Source: Bacteroides sp.
GTDB lineage: Bacteria > Bacteroidota > Bacteroidia > Bacteroidales > Bacteroidaceae
Length of the DNA: 15,953 nucleotides
Reading direction: 5' to 3'
Assembly: GCA_019412865.1 (NCBI GenBank)
Contig: DXOJ01000576.1
Coordinates: 1 to 15,953 of the forward strand
The notes beneath the pieces were generated by a model. That model was not told where the DNA came from, did not search any database, and was given only the letters and a program-made list of their open reading frames with translations. Below are positions 7,563 through 15,890 of this stretch, in pieces; within the stretch, counting starts at the first letter, position 1, and the number at the start of each line of letters is the position of its first letter. Made by a program: the position numbers and the translations under genes.

Positions 7563-8591
7563 CTATTTAACGAGTGGTAGATATTCTCCATAACCTTCCT
7601 CTTTCATTTTATCTTTCGGGATAAAACGAAGTGAAGCGCTATTGATGCAATAGCGTAATCCACCTTTCTCTTTCGGCCCATCTGTGAATACGTGTCCCAA
7701 ATGAGCATCTCCGGTTTTACTGCGTACTTCCGTACGTATCATGCCGTGCGAAGTATCTTTCTTTTCTGCGATTAGACCTTTTTGAATCGGTTGGGAAAAG
7801 CTTGGCCACCCGCAACCTGAATCAAACTTGTCGGTAGAGACAAACAGAGGTTCTCCGGTAGTAATATCCACATAAATGCCGGGACGATGCTCATTCCAGT
7901 ATTCATTATGGAAAGCTGGTTCAGTGGCATTCTTTTGGGTTACGGCATATTGTTCCGCCGACAATTCCTTACGAAGGGTTGCATCATCCGCTTTTTGATA
8001 CGCTTTAGCTTTCGGCGCATTCGCTTTGCGTGCCATTTCGAATAAAGCAGGATTGATATGGCAGTATCCACCCGGATTTTTATCCAGATAGTCCTGGTGG
8101 TAAGTCTCTGCCGGATAGAAATTTGTCAATGGCTTTACTTCTAGGACGATAGGAGTTTTATATTGTGCGGATAATAATTGAATTGCCTGCTTGATGACAG
8201 GGAGATCTTCTTTATCTACATAATAAATTCCGGTTCTATACTGCGTTCCCCGGTCATTACCTTGCCGGTTGAGGCTGGTAGGATCGATTGTCTTGAAATA
8301 TAGATCGAGCAGTAAATTCAAATCTACCGTTTTCGGATCATAAACCACCTTTACTGTTTCGGCAGCATTGGTTTTTCCTGAACAGACCTGTTCATAACTC
8401 GGATTGGCAACATTACTGTTGGCATATCCTACCTGAGTACTTTCTACTCCTCGAATTTGTTTCAGGAAATGTTCTGTTCCCCAGAAACATCCTCCCGCAA
8501 AATAGATTTCTGCTTGATTCTTCATTGGTTTAGCAACTCCTAAAAATGTATTACTAATCATTACAATCACTATAGCGATAAAATACTTCAT
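7563..8591 (-). CDS. msrAB: Secreted bifunctional peptide methionine sulfoxide reductase MsrA-MsrB
   Basis: 342 aa. It reduces both epimers of methionine sulfoxide in oxidised proteins. Residues 1-20 are a hydrophobic, signal-like N-terminus, so the enzyme probably works in the periplasm. The MsrA domain (about 27-180) carries the GCFWG motif with catalytic C35 and a possible recycling cysteine in GGYCHIN (C177). The MsrB domain (about 205-340) has SGCGWPSF (C260, likely resolving), HLGHVF and RYCINSASL with catalytic C315. The zinc-binding CxxC pairs of some MsrB proteins are absent. There is no thioredoxin domain, so an outside reductant is needed. The gene lies 85 nt after the TolC-like gene on the same strand with no clear promoter between, so it may be cotranscribed with the efflux operon. 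Its start codon is buried in a 15-bp hairpin (8589-8635). Confidence 0.95.
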   Translation of the reverse strand: MKYFIAIVIVMISNTFLGVAKPMKNQAEIYFAGGCFWGTEHFLKQIRGVESTQVGYANSNVANPSYEQVCSGKTNAAETVKVVYDPKTVDLNLLLDLYFKTIDPTSLNRQGNDRGTQYRTGIYYVDKEDLPVIKQAIQLLSAQYKTPIVLEVKPLTNFYPAETYHQDYLDKNPGGYCHINPALFEMARKANAPKAKAYQKADDATLRKELSAEQYAVTQKNATEPAFHNEYWNEHRPGIYVDITTGEPLFVSTDKFDSGCGWPSFSQPIQKGLIAEKKDTSHGMIRTEVRSKTGDAHLGHVFTDGPKEKGGLRYCINSASLRFIPKDKMKEEGYGEYLPLVK

Positions 8592-8635
8592 ATCCGTTAG
8601 TTCTTTCTATAATAACGAATGAACCAACGGATATG
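8589..8635 (-). promoter_or_regulatory. 15-bp hairpin containing the msrAB start codon
   Basis: On the minus-strand transcript the arm CATATCCGTTGGTTC (8635 to 8621) pairs along its whole length with GAACTAACGGATATG (8603 to 8589) across a 17-nt loop. The last three bases of the 3' arm are the msrAB ATG. One position (8625/8599) is G-U in this RNA but A-C on the other strand, so the helix is continuous only in the msrAB-sense transcript. No U-tract follows, so it is not a typical terminator. It may limit msrAB translation or mark a processing site after tolC. Confidence 0.6.
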
Positions 8636-8676
8636 TTTTAAGGAACTACTATACTAAACTCAACTTTATTTCTTTT

Positions 8677-10014
8677 TTATTCAATGACTTGTCCTTTGTA
8701 GAAATCCAGAATTTTAGTCCGGAACAGGTAGTCATATTTTGCCTGCAACTTATCCGAAAGAGCTTTCGTCAGATTAAGTTTGGCTTCATTGTATTCCACA
8801 AAGGTAGCCTTGCCGTTATTGAACTTCTCACTCATCAGGCGGAAAGATTCTTCGTTGGCTTTTACTGCCACTTCACTGGAGTTGTATTTACTTTCTGCTG
8901 CCAGAGCATTGTACCAGGCTTGCTGAATTTCTTTATAGAGAACTTTTTTACTGTTATCCAACTTCAAGGATAAATCTATTTGTTGCAAACGAGCCGTGCG
9001 TACCCGGTTTCTTGTGGCAAAACGGTTGAAGATTGGCACGCTCAAATTAAATCCTATATATTTATTCAGATTGTTTTTCATCTGACTGCCGAAGCTGCTC
9101 TCTGATCTTCCGCTAACCGTATAATAATTACTTCCCAGACCGGCACTGAAAGAGAGTTGTGGATAAAATGCACTTTGGGCAATACGAATACTATTAAGAC
9201 TACCTTGTAAACGATATTCTGCAGCCTTAATGCTTGGTTTGTAAGTAAGCGCCTGTGTATATATGTCATCCGGCGGAGTGAGAGATTCGAACTCTAATTC
9301 TTCCTTAGGGTTTTCGAGTACAAATCCTTCAGGCGTGGGTAATTCCAAGAGTTGGGTGAGATCCAGTAAGGACAGTTTGTACGTATTGTCTGATTGTACA
9401 GCAGTCATTTCATCCTGTGCAACACGGGCTTGTGCTTCGGCCACTTCAGAAGAGGATGCCTTACCCACTCCCTGAAGACCTTGAATACGTTTTAACTGGT
9501 CTTTGCTTAAATCGACCTGATTATGAGCAATCTTACTTAATTCTTGATTGAATAAAACCTGTAAATAAGCCGAAGTGACATTGATTGCAATATCCTCTCT
9601 GGCTTTATTCAAATCTTCTATGGCAGCTTTTAAATCCAGTTTGGCAAGTGAATATTGGTTGGACAGTTGCAAACCGGTAAATATAGGTACGTTTGTTCCC
9701 AAGCTGAAACTGGTATTGGCGCTGTTGATGTCACTATACGAGTTGTCTATCGGAGAAGCAGTACGGCCCCAACTCCAGTTTTGGCTGGCACTACCGCTCA
9801 AATTCGGAAGGCGTGCCCATTTAGTAGTGTTTACACTCACTTTGCCTGCTTCGACATTATTGGCCGATTGACGGATTTCTATATTATGCTCAATGGCATA
9901 GTCGATACATTGCCGCAGCGTCCACGCTTGCGAAGAGTTGTTCTGTGCCTGGATGGAGGTGATTCCGACTCCGGCAAGCAGAATGGCTGATATGGTTTTA
10001 CGAATTATTTTCAT
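8677..10014 (-). CDS. TolC-family outer-membrane efflux protein
   Basis: 445 aa from the ATG at 10014. A TTG at 10023 abutting the preceding stop would add three residues and is less likely. Residues 1-23 are a signal peptide ending in IQAQ. The mature protein begins WTLRQCIDYAIEHNIEIRQ, the usual start of an outer-membrane efflux protein repeat. It shows the two-fold alpha-helical/beta-strand architecture: long helices around QVDLSKDQLKRIQGLQGVG and VKANEESFRLMSEKFNNGKA, and barrel strands containing GASQNWSWG-like and FSAGLGSNYYT segments. It should form the outer-membrane channel of the tripartite pump encoded just upstream in the operon; 9 nt separate it from the fusion-protein gene. The cargo is unknown. 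Confidence 0.9.
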   Translation of the reverse strand: MKIIRKTISAILLAGVGITSIQAQNNSSQAWTLRQCIDYAIEHNIEIRQSANNVEAGKVSVNTTKWARLPNLSGSASQNWSWGRTASPIDNSYSDINSANTSFSLGTNVPIFTGLQLSNQYSLAKLDLKAAIEDLNKAREDIAINVTSAYLQVLFNQELSKIAHNQVDLSKDQLKRIQGLQGVGKASSSEVAEAQARVAQDEMTAVQSDNTYKLSLLDLTQLLELPTPEGFVLENPKEELEFESLTPPDDIYTQALTYKPSIKAAEYRLQGSLNSIRIAQSAFYPQLSFSAGLGSNYYTVSGRSESSFGSQMKNNLNKYIGFNLSVPIFNRFATRNRVRTARLQQIDLSLKLDNSKKVLYKEIQQAWYNALAAESKYNSSEVAVKANEESFRLMSEKFNNGKATFVEYNEAKLNLTKALSDKLQAKYDYLFRTKILDFYKGQVIE

Positions 10015-10023
10015 CGGATTCAA

Positions 10024-11124
10024 TTATTTATCTTTTTTCTCTGCACCACGTATTTTGTCCTGAATGGTTACCCCTTTCTTGATTTCTATCTTGATTCCAT
10101 CACTCATACCGGCAGTCACCTGTGTACGCTGGAACTTTTGTTCGGGCACTGAATCTGTCATGATGTACACAAATGTAGAGTCACCACTAAATTCAACAGT
10201 GCTTTCGGGCACTGCCAATACCTGATTGGCTTTTTGTAATACGATTTCCGCATTAGCCGAATATCCGGAACGAATCTGAACAGAATCCGGAATGGTAATC
10301 GCAGCCTTGATTTCAAACTGGTTGGCTCCATTGGTTTCTACCCCTTTCGGAGAGATATATTCCAGAATGGCATTGAAAGTCAGATTTTGTAAAGCTCCGA
10401 TGGTCAGCTTGATTGGCATTTGTTCGTGGATACGTCCCACTTCTGTTTCATCAATATTGCCGCGGAAAATCATATCGTTCATGTTGGCTACCGTAGCAAT
10501 CGTGGTTCCATCATTGAACGTATTACTCATAATCACCGAATTACCAGCTTTTACAGGTACGTCCAGGATTAACCCGTCAATGGTAGAGCGAATCATCGTG
10601 CTACTGAAAGAGGCACTGTTTTTGGTAATTCCTTCTTTTACGATTTCCAGATTGTCTTTGGCCGTCTGTCTCTCTTCGCGAGCCTGTTTCAAAGCCACTT
10701 CACTTTTCTCGTATTCCTCCCGGCTAATTAACTGACCGTCATACAACTTCTTCACACGGGCGAAATCCGTTTCTGCCTGGGTTGCATTAATTTCTGCCAG
10801 GCGCACACGGCTTTCTGCAGAATTCAGTTGTCCGAGTTCAGGGATTACTTTTACTTTGGCAATAACTTCCCCTTTTCTTACAGCTTGTCCGGCTTCTTTA
10901 TATACTTCGTCGATAATACCCGAAATTTGCGGTTTGATTAAAATTTCGTCTCTCGGTTCCACCTTTCCGGTAGCTACTGTAGTTTTTTGGAGGTCAGTCA
11001 TTTCCGGTCTAACTGTTTCGTAAGTGATTACCTTAGGCTTGGATTTCTGATAAAGGAATACGAATGTTCCGACAAGAATGATAGCAATGACTACCAATAA
11101 TGTGATTTTCAGATACTTTTTCAT
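10024..11124 (-). CDS. Periplasmic membrane-fusion protein (MacA/HlyD-type adaptor)
   Basis: 366 aa. One N-terminal membrane anchor (about 5-24) holds it in the inner membrane with the rest in the periplasm. Domain order: first half of the biotinyl-lipoyl domain (about 61-93: ILIKPQISGIIDEVYKEAGQ), an alpha-helical coiled-coil hairpin (about 95-170), second lipoyl half (about 178-213: IRSTIDGLILDVPVKAGN), beta-barrel (about 215-296) and a membrane-proximal domain to the end. This is the MacA-like arrangement that links an ABC permease to a TolC channel. It lies between the second permease (80-nt gap) and the TolC-like gene (stop next to it), completing the pump. Confidence 0.9.
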   Translation of the reverse strand: MKKYLKITLLVVIAIILVGTFVFLYQKSKPKVITYETVRPEMTDLQKTTVATGKVEPRDEILIKPQISGIIDEVYKEAGQAVRKGEVIAKVKVIPELGQLNSAESRVRLAEINATQAETDFARVKKLYDGQLISREEYEKSEVALKQAREERQTAKDNLEIVKEGITKNSASFSSTMIRSTIDGLILDVPVKAGNSVIMSNTFNDGTTIATVANMNDMIFRGNIDETEVGRIHEQMPIKLTIGALQNLTFNAILEYISPKGVETNGANQFEIKAAITIPDSVQIRSGYSANAEIVLQKANQVLAVPESTVEFSGDSTFVYIMTDSVPEQKFQRTQVTAGMSDGIKIEIKKGVTIQDKIRGAEKKDK

Positions 11125-11204
11125 GATTTTATTTATAATTTTATTATTTACGATTGATGATTGAAACTAAACTCCTCACATATCCAGATAACTGTTCCAC
11201 TTCC

Positions 11205-12446
11205 TTATTCATCCCGAATCGCCTCAATCGGTTTGATAGCCATGGCCCGGTAAGCAGGTGCCAGACCTGCCAACATTCCCAGTGCGATTAGAAGGGCACA
11301 AGTACCGATTGCCAGTCCGAAAGTAACTTGAAAACGGGTGTCCCCTCCGTCAGCGTTGGCTCCCATTTCTACAAGTTGCAACACCATGACGGCAAAGGAT
11401 ATTCCACACATTCCTGCAATGGTGGTAAGTACCATACTCTCTGATAGAATTTGTTGCAGAATATCTTTCGGTCGTGCACCGATCGCCCGGCGGATACCGA
11501 TTTCAGTGGTACGTTCTTTAACGGTCACCATCATAATATTGGATACTCCGATGGCACCTGCCAGCAAAGTTCCCAATCCTACCATCCAAACAAGTATGTT
11601 GATACCGGTAAACAGGTTATCGACCATAGAGAACATAGCTTCGGCATTCAGGCACATAACAGCCTGTTTGTCATCCGGGGAGATATAATGTGCGGCTTTA
11701 ATGACCTGTTCCATTTTGGGTTGTATTTCAGACACTTTGACTCCATGCTTCGCAGTGAAACAGATCACATCAATTCGTCCCCCCAGATTATATGTTTGCT
11801 GCATCGTAGTGAAAGGAAGAGTGACGGCCTCCGAAGCCCGTCCCTGTATATTCATGTCCCCTTCGGAAGAAGACATGCCAATCACTTGATAATAAATGCC
11901 ATCTACTCTTACATATTTGCCACAAGGGTCTTCTCCCGGTTTGAAAAGACTTTCATAAATTCGTTTTCCGATGACACATACTTTGCGTGCTTCCTTTATA
12001 TCCACCTCATTGATGAACCTGCCGTATGCCATTTCCTGCGATTCAATGTGGAGATAATCCGGATACAATCCTTTCACGCTACAATCATATTTCTTATCTT
12101 CGTATACGGCTTTGGAACCCCAACGGGCTACGGACGGAGTAATGATCTCCACCTCTTTCACTTGGGAGCGAAGACGGTCAATGTCGGTAGATTCCAGATT
12201 CCACCATCTCCCTTTGCGGAAGCCTTTGTAAGCCTCGCCCGTTCTTTGCGAGACAAGGAAACCGGAATTGGTGGCAAATCCTTCAAAGTTCTTTTTCATC
12301 ATGTCCTCCAATCCTTGCCCGCCGCCGATAAGGGCTACGAGCATAAAGATTCCCCAGAAAACACCGAATGCAGTCAGCAGGCTTCTCGTTTTATTTCTTG
12401 TAATGGTAATGAGGATTTCCTCACAGGTATCCATGTCTATTCTCAT
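11205..12446 (-). CDS. MacB-type ABC transporter permease, second copy
   Basis: 413 aa. It has the MacB/FtsX topology: a first membrane helix (about 22-43), a large periplasmic domain (about 50-275), and three C-terminal helices (about 282-305, 335-358 and 377-399). The conserved coupling segment is ASNIMMVTVKERT-like (GVSNIMMVTVKERTTEIGIRRAIGA), and the tail PIEAIRDE is typical. No nucleotide-binding domain is fused, so it must use the separate ATPase at 13741. It starts 4 nt after the stop of the other permease, indicating coupling, and the pair probably forms a heterodimer. A second in-frame ATG lies at 12434. Confidence 0.9.
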   Translation of the reverse strand: MRIDMDTCEEILITITRNKTRSLLTAFGVFWGIFMLVALIGGGQGLEDMMKKNFEGFATNSGFLVSQRTGEAYKGFRKGRWWNLESTDIDRLRSQVKEVEIITPSVARWGSKAVYEDKKYDCSVKGLYPDYLHIESQEMAYGRFINEVDIKEARKVCVIGKRIYESLFKPGEDPCGKYVRVDGIYYQVIGMSSSEGDMNIQGRASEAVTLPFTTMQQTYNLGGRIDVICFTAKHGVKVSEIQPKMEQVIKAAHYISPDDKQAVMCLNAEAMFSMVDNLFTGINILVWMVGLGTLLAGAIGVSNIMMVTVKERTTEIGIRRAIGARPKDILQQILSESMVLTTIAGMCGISFAVMVLQLVEMGANADGGDTRFQVTFGLAIGTCALLIALGMLAGLAPAYRAMAIKPIEAIRDE

Positions 12447-12450
12447 AGTC

Positions 12451-13710
12451 TTAATCTGCTCTAAGTGCTTCGATCGGTCGGATGCTAACTGCTTTTCGGG
12501 CAGGGAATAATCCGGCTAACGTACCAGCTATTATTAATGTGAGTGTAGCCTGTATGGCGATTCTTATATCTACTGTCGGATTTAGGAAAACGGTTTCCGT
12601 CCACATTCCGGTGTCCATGGTCTGATTGCCGAAAGCGCTGTTCATCCATTCGGTCACTCCGATACCGGCTACCATGCCGATATATCCGAATATGGTGGTG
12701 ATGGTGACACTCTCTACAATAATCAACCAGAGAATGGAAAGCGGTTTGGCTCCCAAAGCCTTACGAATACCAAACTCGCGGGTACGTTCTTTGACGGTAA
12801 TCAGCATGATGTTGGAAACTCCAACGATTCCGCTAAGTAACGTAAAGATGCCGATTACCCAGATGGCGATACGCAGCATGCCCGAACCTTTCTGCTGTTG
12901 CAGATAGTTGGTAAACCGGTTCCATATCCAGATAGCACTGTGGTCCGTTGGGTCAAACCGATGGTTGGCTCCCAATACTTTGCGGTAATGGGCTTCAAAA
13001 GCCTCATTGGCCTCTACTGTTTCCAGATTTTTGGTAGTCATGACCAGGTTATTCAGTTTGTCTCCTTTATTATAAATCGTTTGTAGAGTGGTAAAAGGAA
13101 TGTAGGCATCGCTGTCTCCGCTATCTCCTTTATCATTATAAAGACCTACTACCTGATAAACCACATTTCCGGCGTTGACAAACTGTCCGATTGGCTCGGT
13201 ATGAGTCTTGTTAAAAAGGATTTCTGCTGTTTTCTTATGAAGCACAATAACTTTCCGGCGTTCCTTGATATCGATTTCATTGATAAAACGTCCTTCGAAA
13301 AGCTTCACGACTTCTACCTCTGTATGATTGGGATATACGCCGGAAAGGTTCAGGCTGACGTATTCTTGTCCGAAACTAAGATTAACGCCTCCCTGCCACA
13401 CGGTTGCTCCGGCCTTGATGACATGATTCGGGAAATAATGACTGGTAGCATCCATGTCTTTATTGTCCAGTTGCACCCGTCTTCCTTCTTTCAGTCCGTC
13501 GTATGATTTACTGGTCCATCCCGGAAAAATCTTGATGGAGTTCATGGCACGTTCGGAAGCCGATTGCTCGAATGCGTGGATCAGTCCGTTGCCTGCACCT
13601 AGTAGGACGATAAGCATAAAGATTCCCCATGCCACGGCAAATCCTGTGAGAAAAGTCCTTAGCTTGTTGCGTTTGATGGTACTATATATTTCTTGCCAGA
13701 TGTCAATCAT
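12451..13710 (-). CDS. MacB-type ABC transporter permease, first copy
   Basis: 419 aa with the same MacB/FtsX plan as its downstream neighbour: helix about 19-41, periplasmic domain, then three C-terminal helices. It shares GVSNIMLITVKERT and REFGIRKALGAKP (the cytoplasmic loop contacting the ATPase), and the tail RPIEALRAD. The periplasmic domain differs clearly from the other permease, so the two are old paralogues. It begins 30 nt after the ATPase gene. Its role is to move a periplasmic or membrane substrate toward the fusion protein and channel using ATP; the cargo (peptide, antimicrobial or lipid-like) is not shown by sequence. Confidence 0.9.
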   Translation of the reverse strand: MIDIWQEIYSTIKRNKLRTFLTGFAVAWGIFMLIVLLGAGNGLIHAFEQSASERAMNSIKIFPGWTSKSYDGLKEGRRVQLDNKDMDATSHYFPNHVIKAGATVWQGGVNLSFGQEYVSLNLSGVYPNHTEVEVVKLFEGRFINEIDIKERRKVIVLHKKTAEILFNKTHTEPIGQFVNAGNVVYQVVGLYNDKGDSGDSDAYIPFTTLQTIYNKGDKLNNLVMTTKNLETVEANEAFEAHYRKVLGANHRFDPTDHSAIWIWNRFTNYLQQQKGSGMLRIAIWVIGIFTLLSGIVGVSNIMLITVKERTREFGIRKALGAKPLSILWLIIVESVTITTIFGYIGMVAGIGVTEWMNSAFGNQTMDTGMWTETVFLNPTVDIRIAIQATLTLIIAGTLAGLFPARKAVSIRPIEALRAD

Positions 13711-13740
13711 GATAATGTTTGTATAGTGGTGGATTTTAGA

Positions 13741-14457
13741 TTATTTCATGATACCGTCTTTTCCGAAAGGAGAAGCGTCGTGGTCGATATTATCTTCAAT
13801 ACGTTCGATGATTCCATCTTTGATATGTATAATCTTGTCTGTCTGGTTGGCGACTCCACTTTCGTGGGTGACAACGACAATCGTCATTCCCAGTTTATGA
13901 AGATCTTTCAGAATCTGCATCACTTCCACAGAAGTTTTGCTGTCCAAAGCTCCTGTTGGTTCATCTGCCAGAATGATTTGTGGTTGGGTGATTAAAGCTC
14001 GTGCAATGGCTACACGTTGTTTCTGACCGCCACTCATTTCGTTCGGCATGTGATGTGCCCAGTCTTTTAAACCCAGACGGTCGAGATATTCCAAGGCAAG
14101 CGCATTTCGTTTTTTGCGACTTATACCCTGATAAAATAAAGGAAGTGCTACATTCTCTACGGCATCTTTAAAGGAAATCAGATTGAATGACTGGAAAATA
14201 AATCCGATCATACGGTTCCGGTATTCGGCAGCTTTGGTTTCGCTCAAGTTCTTGATAAGTACGTTGTTCAAGTAATAATCTCCGGTATCGTAGTTGTCGA
14301 GGATTCCCAATATGTTGAGTAAAGTTGATTTCCCAGACCCGGATGCTCCCATGATAGAAACAAATTCCCCCTGTTCAATGTTGAGATTGATACCTTTAAG
14401 TACATGGAGAGGCGCTCCGTTGTTGTAGGTCTTGTTGATATTCGTTAGTTGTATCAC
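13741..14457 (-). CDS. ABC transporter ATP-binding protein (MacB/LolD class)
   Basis: 238 aa starting with GTG at 14457; no in-frame ATG exists before the upstream stop. All motifs are present: Walker A GASGSGKST (37-45), Q-loop Q89 in FIFQS, signature MSGGQKQR (141-148), Walker B ILADEP with E166, and H-loop H198 in VVTHES. The FQSFNLI and EPTGALD sequences are usual for the MacB/LolD/FtsE class that energises MacB-type permeases. It is the first gene of the five-gene efflux operon, and the 179-bp gap to the divergent kinase gene probably carries its promoter. Confidence 0.95.
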   Translation of the reverse strand: MIQLTNINKTYNNGAPLHVLKGINLNIEQGEFVSIMGASGSGKSTLLNILGILDNYDTGDYYLNNVLIKNLSETKAAEYRNRMIGFIFQSFNLISFKDAVENVALPLFYQGISRKKRNALALEYLDRLGLKDWAHHMPNEMSGGQKQRVAIARALITQPQIILADEPTGALDSKTSVEVMQILKDLHKLGMTIVVVTHESGVANQTDKIIHIKDGIIERIEDNIDHDASPFGKDGIMK

Positions 14458-14636
14458 AATTTTCTTTATTTAGTTTCTGTTTTCTGATAATTTTCTACTA
14501 TTAGACGTGCGAAAGATACGAAAAGTTGCAAACAGGTTGAACTTTTTTCAAAAAACATTTTGTAGACTCAATCTTCTTTACGTAATTTGTGTGCAGTAAA
14601 CTTAATGATTAACTAACCCTTTTAAATAAAAGTATC
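14458..14636. promoter_or_regulatory. Divergent intergenic region between the efflux operon and rokA
   Basis: For the plus-strand kinase, TTTG (14559-14562) and TAATTTG (14583-14589, one base short of TAnnTTTG) lie 20 nt apart, giving a plausible start near 14595. For the minus-strand efflux operon the best -7 candidate is TATCTTTC (14518 to 14511), with no good -33 partner. A short TTGAA/TTCAA inverted repeat (14537-14551) lies between the two and could be an operator, but this is weak. Confidence 0.45.
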
Positions 14637-15617
14637 ATGAATTCAAACATGGAGAAACCCTACGTAGTAGGTATTGACATAGGCGGAACGAATACCGTCT
14701 TTGGAATTGTAGACGCACGCGGAACTATTATTGCCAGCAGTTCAATCAAAACATCTGGTTACCCTACAGTAGAAGAATACGCTGATGAAGTGTGTAAAAG
14801 TCTGCTTCCATTGATTATTGCTAATGGTGGTGTTGATAAAATCAGAGGTATTGGTATCGGTGCTCCGAATGGCAACTACTACACGGGAACGATTGAATTT
14901 GCTCCGAACCTGCCTTGGAAGGGAATTCTTCCGTTGGCTGCCATGTTTGAAGAAAGACTGGGTATCCCCACTGCTTTGACAAACGATGCAAACGCTGCTG
15001 CTATCGGTGAAATGACTTACGGTGCTGCCCGTGGTATGAAAGACTTTATCATGATTACACTGGGTACTGGTGTGGGTAGCGGTATCGTTATCAACGGTCA
15101 GATGGTGTATGGTCATGACGGTTTTGCAGGTGAATTGGGACACGTTATCGCCCGTCGCGATGGTCGTCTTTGCGGTTGTGGCCGTAAGGGATGTCTGGAA
15201 ACTTACTGTTCGGCTACCGGTGTAGCTCGCACAGCCCGTGAATTCCTTGCTGCCCGTACGGATGCTAGCTTGCTTCGTAACATTCCTGCAGAAAACATCA
15301 CTTCAAAAGATGTGTATGATGCAGCTGTACAAGGTGATAAACTGGCACAGGAAATCTTTAACTTTACAGGTAACATCTTGGGGGAAGCACTGGCAGATGC
15401 TATTGCATTCTCCAGCCCTGAAGCAATTGTATTGTTTGGTGGTTTGGCTAAGTCCGGTGAGTATATCATGAAACCAATTCAGAAATCAATTGATGATAAT
15501 ATCCTGAATATCTATAAAGGCAAGACTAAACTGCTCGTTTCCGAATTGAAGGATTCTGATGCTGCTGTACTGGGCGCCAGTGCATTGGCTTGGGAACTGA
15601 AAGATTTGAAAGAATAA
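14637..15617 (+). CDS. rokA: ROK-family sugar kinase (glucokinase/RokA-like)
   Basis: 326 aa (an alternative start is M5 at 14649). It likely phosphorylates glucose or related hexoses with ATP in the cytoplasm. The N-terminal phosphate-binding motif is DIGGTNT (14-20), the catalytic base is D117 in NDANAAA, and a second glycine-rich motif is TLGTGVGSG (141-149). The ROK zinc site is H169 in GELGH plus C179, C181 and C186 in CGCGRKGCLE. There is no helix-turn-helix at the N-terminus, so it is a kinase and not a ROK repressor. Bacteroides fragilis has a characterised broad-specificity ROK hexokinase named RokA; the symbol is given on family resemblance. It stands alone with its own predicted promoter and terminator. 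Confidence 0.85.
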   Translation: MNSNMEKPYVVGIDIGGTNTVFGIVDARGTIIASSSIKTSGYPTVEEYADEVCKSLLPLIIANGGVDKIRGIGIGAPNGNYYTGTIEFAPNLPWKGILPLAAMFEERLGIPTALTNDANAAAIGEMTYGAARGMKDFIMITLGTGVGSGIVINGQMVYGHDGFAGELGHVIARRDGRLCGCGRKGCLETYCSATGVARTAREFLAARTDASLLRNIPAENITSKDVYDAAVQGDKLAQEIFNFTGNILGEALADAIAFSSPEAIVLFGGLAKSGEYIMKPIQKSIDDNILNIYKGKTKLLVSELKDSDAAVLGASALAWELKDLKE

Positions 15618-15645
15618 CATTTCATTATTATAATAAAGGTAATGA

Positions 15646-15685
15646 AGCCTCGGGAGTTTATGACTTTCGGGGCTTTGTTTTATTT
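15646..15685 (+). terminator. Intrinsic terminator of rokA
   Basis: AGCCTCGGGAGT (15646-15657) pairs with ACTTTCGGGGCT (15663-15674) over 12 bp, including G-U wobbles, around a TTATG loop. The T-rich tail TTTGTTTTATTT follows. It begins 29 nt after the rokA stop. Confidence 0.85.
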
Positions 15686-15726
15686 AGTCCTTTCTGACGT
15701 GTACGGCTTATTCAGACAAAGGGTTA

Positions 15727-15814
15727 TTCTCACCGGAGTGAGAAAATATTCTTATACCTTTGAGGAATTATTCTCATTGCAATGAGAATTTTTTCTCATA
15801 GGCATGAGAATGTT
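15727..15814. repeat. Tandem array of four 22-bp units, each an 18-bp dyad
   Basis: Units start at 15727, 15749, 15771 and 15793. Three follow TTCTCA-N6-TGAGAA: TTCTCACCGGAGTGAGAA, TTCTCATTGCAATGAGAA (a perfect palindrome) and TTCTCATAGGCATGAGAA. The second unit (15749) is degenerate, yet keeps pairing through two T-G wobbles. Position 7/12 covaries: C/G in unit 1, T/A in units 3 and 4. A further half-site TGAGAA lies at 15815-15820. The array fills the gap between the rokA and rplS terminators and encodes nothing evident. Confidence 0.8.
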
Positions 15815-15830
15815 TGAGAAAATATACAAT

Positions 15831-15865
15831 AAAAAAGGGAACCTCATAATGAAGTTCCCTTTTTT
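15831..15865. terminator. Terminator of rplS (symmetrical, possibly bidirectional)
   Basis: AAAAAAGGGAAC (15831-15842) is the exact reverse complement of GTTCCCTTTTTT (15854-15865), with an 11-nt loop. A GC core flanked by A6/T6 gives a U-tract in either direction. It lies 25 nt beyond the rplS stop on the minus strand and would also stop plus-strand transcripts crossing the palindrome array. Confidence 0.85.
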
Positions 15866-15890
15866 ATTTCGAATCGAAAAGTTCGGCTTA

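Noticed and set aside
10292..10735. Plus-strand ORF of 147 codons antisense to the fusion protein.
   Set aside because: Complementary to the lipoyl and coiled-coil coding region; no family resemblance and no promoter.
11451..12464. Long plus-strand ORF of 337 codons antisense to the second permease.
   Set aside because: It lies wholly over a well-supported MacB-type permease, and its translation is low-complexity and resembles no family; it is a shadow of the codon pattern.
14511..14541. Minus-strand promoter for the efflux operon (TATCTTTC).
   Set aside because: The -7 box has one mismatch and the -33 position reads TTCA, not TTTG; kept only as a weak note in the intergenic entry.
15771..15794. 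Palindrome 3 followed by TTTTTT as an intrinsic terminator.
   Set aside because: The stem is short and AT-rich, it belongs to a regular array, and a far stronger terminator for rokA already lies at 15646-15685.
15727..15814. Short palindrome array read as a CRISPR.
   Set aside because: Units abut with 4-bp gaps, there are no unique spacers of 30-40 nt and no cas genes.
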